DNA of 64,000 nucleotides from an uncultured Lachnospiraceae bacterium (GTDB lineage: Bacteria > Bacillota > Clostridia > Lachnospirales > Lachnospiraceae): positions 62,001-126,000 of the forward strand of contig CAJTVN010000005.1 in the NCBI GenBank assembly GCA_910579685.1, given 5' to 3'. How positions within the stretch are numbered: the first letter of the stretch is position 1; each line of letters starts with the position of its first letter. The position numbers were made by a program, and so were the translations under genes. A model generated the notes under the pieces. That model worked only from the letters and a program-made list of their open reading frames with translations. It searched no databases and was not told where the DNA came from. Below, piece by piece: positions 59,606-64,000 of this stretch.

Positions 59606-61378
59606 ATGGACATATTTGATTTTCTGACAATGGTAGGCGGCCTGGCTCTTTTCCTGTATGGAATGAGGGTGCTGGGAGACGGGCTCAAGAAAGCGTCTGG
59701 CGGAAAGATGGAGCATATCCTGGAGAAGCTGACCAGCAACAAGCTGATGGCGGTTTTGCTTGGAGCCGGCGTTACCGCGGTGATACAGTCGTCTTCCGCC
59801 ACCACGGTCATGGTGGTGGGCTTTGTCAATTCGGGGATTATGAAGCTTGCCCAGGCAACGGGCGTTATTCTGGGCGCAAATGTGGGTACGACCGTTACCG
59901 CATGGATCCTGAGCCTCACAGAGGTGGACGGAACAAGCTTTTTGCTGCGTTTTTTAAAGCCGACTTCCTTTTCACCGATCCTTGCCATTGTGGGTGTGAT
60001 CCTCATCAGCACGGGCAAGAAAAACCGCCAGAAGGATATCGGAACCATCATGGTGGGGTTTGCGGTGCTTATGACCGGAATGAACACCATGTCCAGTGCG
60101 GTAACACCCCTTGCCAGCGAGCCTGGCTTTATCCGGTTTCTCCTCGCCTTTTCCAATCCCGTGCTCGGCATGCTGGTTGGAATTGCCCTGACGGCGTTTA
60201 TTCAGTCTTCTTCAGCTTCTATCGGTATTCTTCAGGCTCTTTCCGTGACGGGGGCGGTGAGCTATTCCACTGCGATTCCCATCATTCTGGGCGCTAATGT
60301 TGGCGCCTGTGCCACGGCTCTTATATCCAGCGTGGGCGCAGGCAGAAACGGCAGGCGCGCCGCTTTGATCCACCTGTATTTCAATATTATCAAAACCGTA
60401 ACTTTCATGGTGGTCTTTTACGCAGTGGATGCGGTGATGGAGTTTGCCTTTATGGGCCGGCCGGCCAGCGCGCTTGGCATTGCGGTCATACATACGGCGT
60501 TTAATGTGGCCTCCGTTGTACTGATTTTCCCGTTTTCGTCCGTGCTGGAAAAGCTTGTCACCTTCACGATTCCCATATCGGAGGAAGAAGAGAAGGCGAG
60601 AGAGTGCGATAAAAAGGAGATACAGCTCCTGGATGCCCGTTTCCTCAGCACACCCAGCTTTGCCCTGGAGGTCTGCAAAAATGTGGCGGCTGAGATGGTG
60701 GATATTTCAAGAGAGGCTCTTTTTCTGGCGATTCAGATGCTGGACAAGTATGACGAGGATTCGGCCAATAAGGTAATCGAACTTGAAAATATCGTAGACC
60801 ATTATGATGACGAGATCGGCTCCTATCTGGTAAAGCTCAGCAGCAGGCATTTGACGGAAAGGGACAGCCAGCAGCTCTCCGTGCTGCTCCACAGTATCGG
60901 CGATTTTGAGAGGATATCCGACCATGCGATCAACATTATGGAATCGGCAAAAGAGATGAACGAAAAACGGCTGTCCTTCTCCAGAAAGGCGCAGGAAGAG
61001 CTGTCCGTCTACACCGGCGCCATCAGGGATATCGTAAACACTGCCGTGAAGGTCTTCCGGGAGGAGGATCTTAAGCTGGCGGAAATGATCGAGCCCATGG
61101 AGGAAGTGATCGATTTTCTGAGTATAGAGGTCAAGAAGCGTCACATGAAGCGGCTGCGAAAGGGGAAATGTACCATAGAGATGGGATTTGTGCTTTCGGA
61201 TATCACGACCAACTATGAAAGAGTGTCTGACCACTGCTCCAACATTGCGCTTTCGCTGCTTCAGATGAACGAGGAAAATTTTGAGACCCATGAATATCAA
61301 GAAAACATAGTTGGCAGAAACGGTTCGGTTTTTGCCGCTGAGGTGAAGCAGCTTAAGGAGCGCTATCAGCTGCCTTAA
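59606..61378 (+). CDS. Na/Pi cotransporter family protein with PhoU-like tail
   Basis: 590 residues. The membrane part (about 1-310) carries the duplicated QSSS motifs VTAVIQSSSATTVMVVGF and LTAFIQSSSASIGILQA of NptA-type sodium-phosphate cotransporters. The C-terminal part (about 350-570) is a PhoU-like helical domain (LLHSIGDFERISDHAINI, YERVSDHCSNIAL). Members import phosphate or, in some bacteria, affect c-di-nucleotide or phosphate homeostasis. It stands alone. Its start follows GGAGGG. Confidence 0.92.
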   Translation: MDIFDFLTMVGGLALFLYGMRVLGDGLKKASGGKMEHILEKLTSNKLMAVLLGAGVTAVIQSSSATTVMVVGFVNSGIMKLAQATGVILGANVGTTVTAWILSLTEVDGTSFLLRFLKPTSFSPILAIVGVILISTGKKNRQKDIGTIMVGFAVLMTGMNTMSSAVTPLASEPGFIRFLLAFSNPVLGMLVGIALTAFIQSSSASIGILQALSVTGAVSYSTAIPIILGANVGACATALISSVGAGRNGRRAALIHLYFNIIKTVTFMVVFYAVDAVMEFAFMGRPASALGIAVIHTAFNVASVVLIFPFSSVLEKLVTFTIPISEEEEKARECDKKEIQLLDARFLSTPSFALEVCKNVAAEMVDISREALFLAIQMLDKYDEDSANKVIELENIVDHYDDEIGSYLVKLSSRHLTERDSQQLSVLLHSIGDFERISDHAINIMESAKEMNEKRLSFSRKAQEELSVYTGAIRDIVNTAVKVFREEDLKLAEMIEPMEEVIDFLSIEVKKRHMKRLRKGKCTIEMGFVLSDITTNYERVSDHCSNIALSLLQMNEENFETHEYQENIVGRNGSVFAAEVKQLKERYQLP

Positions 61379-61457
61379 CGCACGGATACATAATAAGCGA
61401 ATATGCAGATACGGGATCAGGTGTGGACTGCGCCATACCTGCCGGAAAGGAGTTGTT

Positions 61458-62087
61458 TTGGAGCTGATCTATGGAACGGGAAACCCCGCCAAGCTGAAGT
61501 TCATGAGACGGGAGATAAGAGGTCTCCCGATTGAGCTTATAAGCCTTGGACAGGCGGCGGAAAGGGATGGCATTGCTCTTGCGGATGTGGAGGAGTCGGG
61601 ACGGGATCCGCTGGAAAATGCGAGGATCAAGGCCTGCGCTTACTACCGCCTGTTTCGAAAGCCGGTGTTTTCCTGCGATTCGGGATTGTATCTGTGGGAT
61701 TATCAGACGGGTGAAATGCTTCCCGAGGAAGTGCAGCCGGGAATCCATGTGAGGGGACGTGGAGGGAGGCGGCTTACGGACGACGAGCTGATTGCTCATT
61801 TTACCGGTCTGGTTCGAACGTACGGGACGATTCTGGCCAGATACAAAAACGGAATCTGTCTGATCATGGAGGACGGACGCAGATATGAAAGTATGGACGA
61901 GAGCCTGTGGGGGGCTGCCTTTCTGTTTACAGACAGGCCTCATCCCAAAAGAATCGAGGGATTTCCGCTGGACAGCATTTCACTGGATATCGCATCAGGG
62001 AAATATTTTTATGACCTGGAAGGCAATGCGCAGGATGTTGTGGCGGCGGAAACGGGAATTGCGGAATTTTTCAAGTCTGTTTTTTAA
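61458..62087 (+). CDS. Non-canonical purine NTP pyrophosphatase (HAM1/RdgB family)
   Basis: 209 residues from TTG 61458, a rare start supported by AAAGGAG eight bases upstream. The HAM1 fold starts with ELIYGTGNPAKLKFMRREI (TxNxxK-like motif) and has VFSCDSGLYLWDY (DSGL active-site segment). The middle differs from canonical RdgB, and the SHR motif is not clear. It probably hydrolyses ITP/XTP-like nucleotides; the divergence leaves specificity open. Confidence 0.78.
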   Translation: MELIYGTGNPAKLKFMRREIRGLPIELISLGQAAERDGIALADVEESGRDPLENARIKACAYYRLFRKPVFSCDSGLYLWDYQTGEMLPEEVQPGIHVRGRGGRRLTDDELIAHFTGLVRTYGTILARYKNGICLIMEDGRRYESMDESLWGAAFLFTDRPHPKRIEGFPLDSISLDIASGKYFYDLEGNAQDVVAAETGIAEFFKSVF

Positions 62088-62199
62088 TCTTGGTGATTTT
62101 TGCGATAAGTAACAACTGTGCAGGACAGGCGCCTTGTCCTATACTGGAAGAGTAGCGGAAGCGTTATTTTGTGCAAAACGGGGAGAAAGGGTTAAAAAG

Positions 62200-62571
62200 A
62201 TGTATAAGAAAAATGAGATTGAACAGTTTGTTTCACAAATGATGATAGATATGGGGATACCTGTTCATCTGAAGGGATATCATTACATGAGATCAGCCGT
62301 GGTGATGGCGGTTCAGGATATGAAAGTGGTAGGGAGCGTCACCAAGCTGCTTTATCCGGAGATTGCAAGGCAGTATGGCACGACCAACGGCAAGGTGGAG
62401 CGTGCGATCCGAAACGCCATTGAAATTTCCTGGGAGAGAGGAAACAGACGGACCTTTGACAGAATGTTCGGCTATTGTATGGAAAGCGGACAGGGCAGGC
62501 CCACGAACAGCGAGTATATTGCGGCCATTGCGGATGCCGTGTGCGTGTGCATGAAAGAGGCTGCTTCCTGA
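62200..62571 (+). CDS. Stand-alone Spo0A C-terminal-domain protein
   Basis: 123 residues; ATG 62200 follows GGGAGAAAGG. Nearly the whole protein is the Spo0A C-terminal DNA-binding domain: GIPVHLKGYHYMRSAVVMAV, then VTKLLYPEIARQYGTTNGKV and ERAIRNAIEISWERGN, which includes the helix-turn-helix that reads 0A boxes. There is no receiver domain, so it cannot be phosphorylated like Spo0A. It might compete with or mimic active Spo0A. An imperfect palindrome AGGACA-GGCGCCT-TGTCCT lies upstream at 62122-62140. Confidence 0.82.
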   Translation: MYKKNEIEQFVSQMMIDMGIPVHLKGYHYMRSAVVMAVQDMKVVGSVTKLLYPEIARQYGTTNGKVERAIRNAIEISWERGNRRTFDRMFGYCMESGQGRPTNSEYIAAIADAVCVCMKEAAS

Positions 62572-62591
62572 TTGGTAAAAGGAGGATATGT

Positions 62592-63797
62592 ATGACGGCA
62601 CCTGTAGATAAACCCGCCCTCTGCGGCGGCAAACCGGTTCGGGATACCAAAATTTATTACGGACATCAATATATTGACGAGGCGGACATCCAGGCGGTTA
62701 CGGAGGTTCTGCGAAACTGCGACCTGACCTGCGGCCCGAAGATAAAGGAGCTCGAGGATAAGCTCTGCCGGGTGACGGGAGCAAAGTATGCGGTGGTCTG
62801 CAGCAACGGGACGGCGGCGCTTCACATGGCGGCCCTTGCGGCCGGAATCGGGCCCGGGGACGAGGTGATCACCACGCCCATCACCTTTGCGGCCTCGGCA
62901 AACTGTGCGCTGTACTGCGGCGCTAAGCCGGTGTTTGCGGATATTAACGAGGAAACCTACAACATTGACCCCGCCTGCGTGGAAGCTCTTGTCAGTGAAA
63001 AGACAAGGGCGGTGGTTGCGGTGGATTATACCGGGCAGTCGGTCCAGCTGGACGAGCTGCTTTCCCTGTGCAGAAAGAGGCGCATGGTGCTGATTGAGGA
63101 CGGGGCCCACGTGATCGGGACGAGCTACCGGGGGCGGAAAAACGGATCCATTGCGGATATGACCACGCTGAGCTTTCATCCGGTCAAGACAGTGACCAGC
63201 GGGGAAGGGGGAGCGGTTCTCACAAACAACGGGGAGTACTATAAAAGGCTGCTGCTTTTCCGAGCCCACGGGATCACGAGAGACCCCTCGCTGATGGAGC
63301 ATGAGCCGGACGGACCCTGGTATTACGAGCAGATCGCACTTGGAATGAACTACCGTCTGACGGACATCCAGGCGGCTCTTCTGATCAGCCAGCTGGATAA
63401 GCTTCCGGCCTTCATTGCGAGAAGAAAAGCCATTGTGAAGGCTTACAACGAAGCCTTCACAAAGCTGCCCCAGCTGTTTGTGCAGAGGGAGATACCGGAA
63501 TCCGATACCACAAGGCATCTGTACATTTTGCGGATTCGCCCGGAGCGGCTGACCATTGGCAGGAAGCGGTTTTTTGAGGCCCTGGCAGCGGAAAATATCT
63601 GCTGTAATGTACACTATATACCCACTTATTATTTCCCTTACTATGAAAAACTTGGCTACCACAGAGGCATCTGCCCCAAGGCGGAGAAGCTGTATGAGGA
63701 AATCATCAGCCTGCCGCTTTACTATGCCATGACAGATCAGGACGTGGAGGATGTGATCAGGGCAGTGACCCGGATCGCCGCTTATTTTGCAAAGTAA
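62592..63797 (+). CDS. DegT/DnrJ/EryC1-type sugar aminotransferase (PseC-like)
   Basis: 401 residues; ATG 62592 follows GGAGG. PLP fold type I: VVCSNGTAALHMAALAAG, DEVITTPITFAASANCALY, VAVDYTGQSVQLDEL, VLIEDGAHVIGTSYRG and the PLP-lysine segment SFHPVKTVTSGEGGAV. Closest by pattern to PseC, which makes UDP-4-amino-4,6-dideoxy-AltNAc in pseudaminic acid synthesis. The next gene is a glycosyltransferase, so a surface polysaccharide or glycosylation locus probably continues past the window. Confidence 0.85.
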   Translation: MTAPVDKPALCGGKPVRDTKIYYGHQYIDEADIQAVTEVLRNCDLTCGPKIKELEDKLCRVTGAKYAVVCSNGTAALHMAALAAGIGPGDEVITTPITFAASANCALYCGAKPVFADINEETYNIDPACVEALVSEKTRAVVAVDYTGQSVQLDELLSLCRKRRMVLIEDGAHVIGTSYRGRKNGSIADMTTLSFHPVKTVTSGEGGAVLTNNGEYYKRLLLFRAHGITRDPSLMEHEPDGPWYYEQIALGMNYRLTDIQAALLISQLDKLPAFIARRKAIVKAYNEAFTKLPQLFVQREIPESDTTRHLYILRIRPERLTIGRKRFFEALAAENICCNVHYIPTYYFPYYEKLGYHRGICPKAEKLYEEIISLPLYYAMTDQDVEDVIRAVTRIAAYFAK

Positions 63798-63826
63798 GAC
63801 AGGGGATTAAAGGAGCGGAAACTTCG

Positions 63827-64000
63827 ATGAAGCTGAGCGTGATTGTGCCGGTTTACAATATGGCGTCAGACGGAAAACTGAAATACTGCCTGGACAGTCT
63901 GGTTAACCAGACTGTCAGCGATTATGAGATTATTGCGGTGGACGACTGCTCCACGGACGATTCCCTTGCGGTTCTTCGCTCCTATGAGGCGCAGTATCCG
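63827..64000 (+). CDS. GT2 glycosyltransferase, N-terminal fragment
   Basis: 58 codons are visible before the window ends. MKLSVIVPVYNMAS opens the fold, followed by LKYCLDSLVNQTVSDYEIIA and VDDCSTDDSLAVL, the nucleotide-sugar binding start of family 2 transferases. It follows the PseC-like gene after 29 bases with an AAAGGAG site. Confidence 0.88.
   Translation, partial: MKLSVIVPVYNMASDGKLKYCLDSLVNQTVSDYEIIAVDDCSTDDSLAVLRSYEAQYP

Noticed and set aside
62472..63662. 396-codon minus-strand frame opposite the aminotransferase gene
   Set aside because: The plus-strand PLP enzyme has every family motif; the antisense product has none.

Overview
The window reads as chromosomal DNA of a spore-forming Clostridia (Bacillota), most likely a gut Lachnospiraceae. 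This is inferred from sporulation genes (SpoIID, a SpoIIQ-like protein, SpoVG, a Spo0A C-terminal domain), the GlgC/GlgD pair, strong AGGAGG ribosome sites, and a moderately G+C-rich background broken by AT-rich accessory genes. No rRNA, tRNA, CRISPR array or intact insertion sequence was seen.

Layout. 1-5.5 kb: end of glycogen phosphorylase, then a two-component system with an ABC/FtsX exporter pair. 5.6-10 kb: alkyltransferase-like protein, two-domain PPK2 kinase, aconitase-family hydratase. 10-17.3 kb: EF-hand protein, SpoIID, SpoIIQ-like protein behind a sigma-F-type promoter, amidohydrolase, Ddl, MurF. 17.3-27.9 kb: PlsC and a LacI regulator (minus) opposite a maltodextrin ABC transporter, type I pullulanase and a glycogen debranching enzyme. 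Two long fold-back elements fill the gap between the last two, and a related one lies upstream of lacI. 28-41.3 kb: AT-rich accessory island. 41.4-42.7 kb: broken Fic, unknown and AAA-ATPase genes. 42.8-47.2 kb: GT2 glycosyltransferase and a 1133-residue fusion of a polytopic membrane protein with an M3 metallopeptidase. 47.3-52.1 kb (minus): murC, then dnaD, dnaC, prs, with three contiguous DnaA-box-like 9-mers between murC and dnaD. 52.4-64 kb: glgC-glgD, spoVG, pth-mfd, Na/Pi transporter, HAM1-type pyrophosphatase, receiver-less Spo0A-like protein, PseC-like aminotransferase and the start of a GT2 gene.

The most interesting region is 28-41.3 kb. A BlaI repressor and BlaR1-type M56 sensor protease precede an operon encoding a SPASM radical SAM enzyme, an unlisted 53-residue peptide with its own near-perfect ribosome site, two cobalamin-binding-type radical SAM enzymes, an ABC exporter, a small membrane protein and two more half-size ABC exporters. 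Nearly identical 21-bp dyads (GTACTA-N6-TAGTAC) lie at the blaI promoter and in front of the radical SAM operon. I read this as a BlaI/BlaR1-controlled RiPP (ribosomally made, modified peptide) cluster. Its product, modifications and novelty are inferences that need database comparison.

Functionally, much of the rest is one storage-glucan theme: import of maltodextrin, debranching (pullulanase, amylo-1,6-glucosidase), phosphorolysis (GlgP) and resynthesis (GlgC/GlgD). Alongside it is a peptidoglycan and sporulation theme (Ddl, MurF, MurC, SpoIID, SpoIIQ-like, SpoVG).
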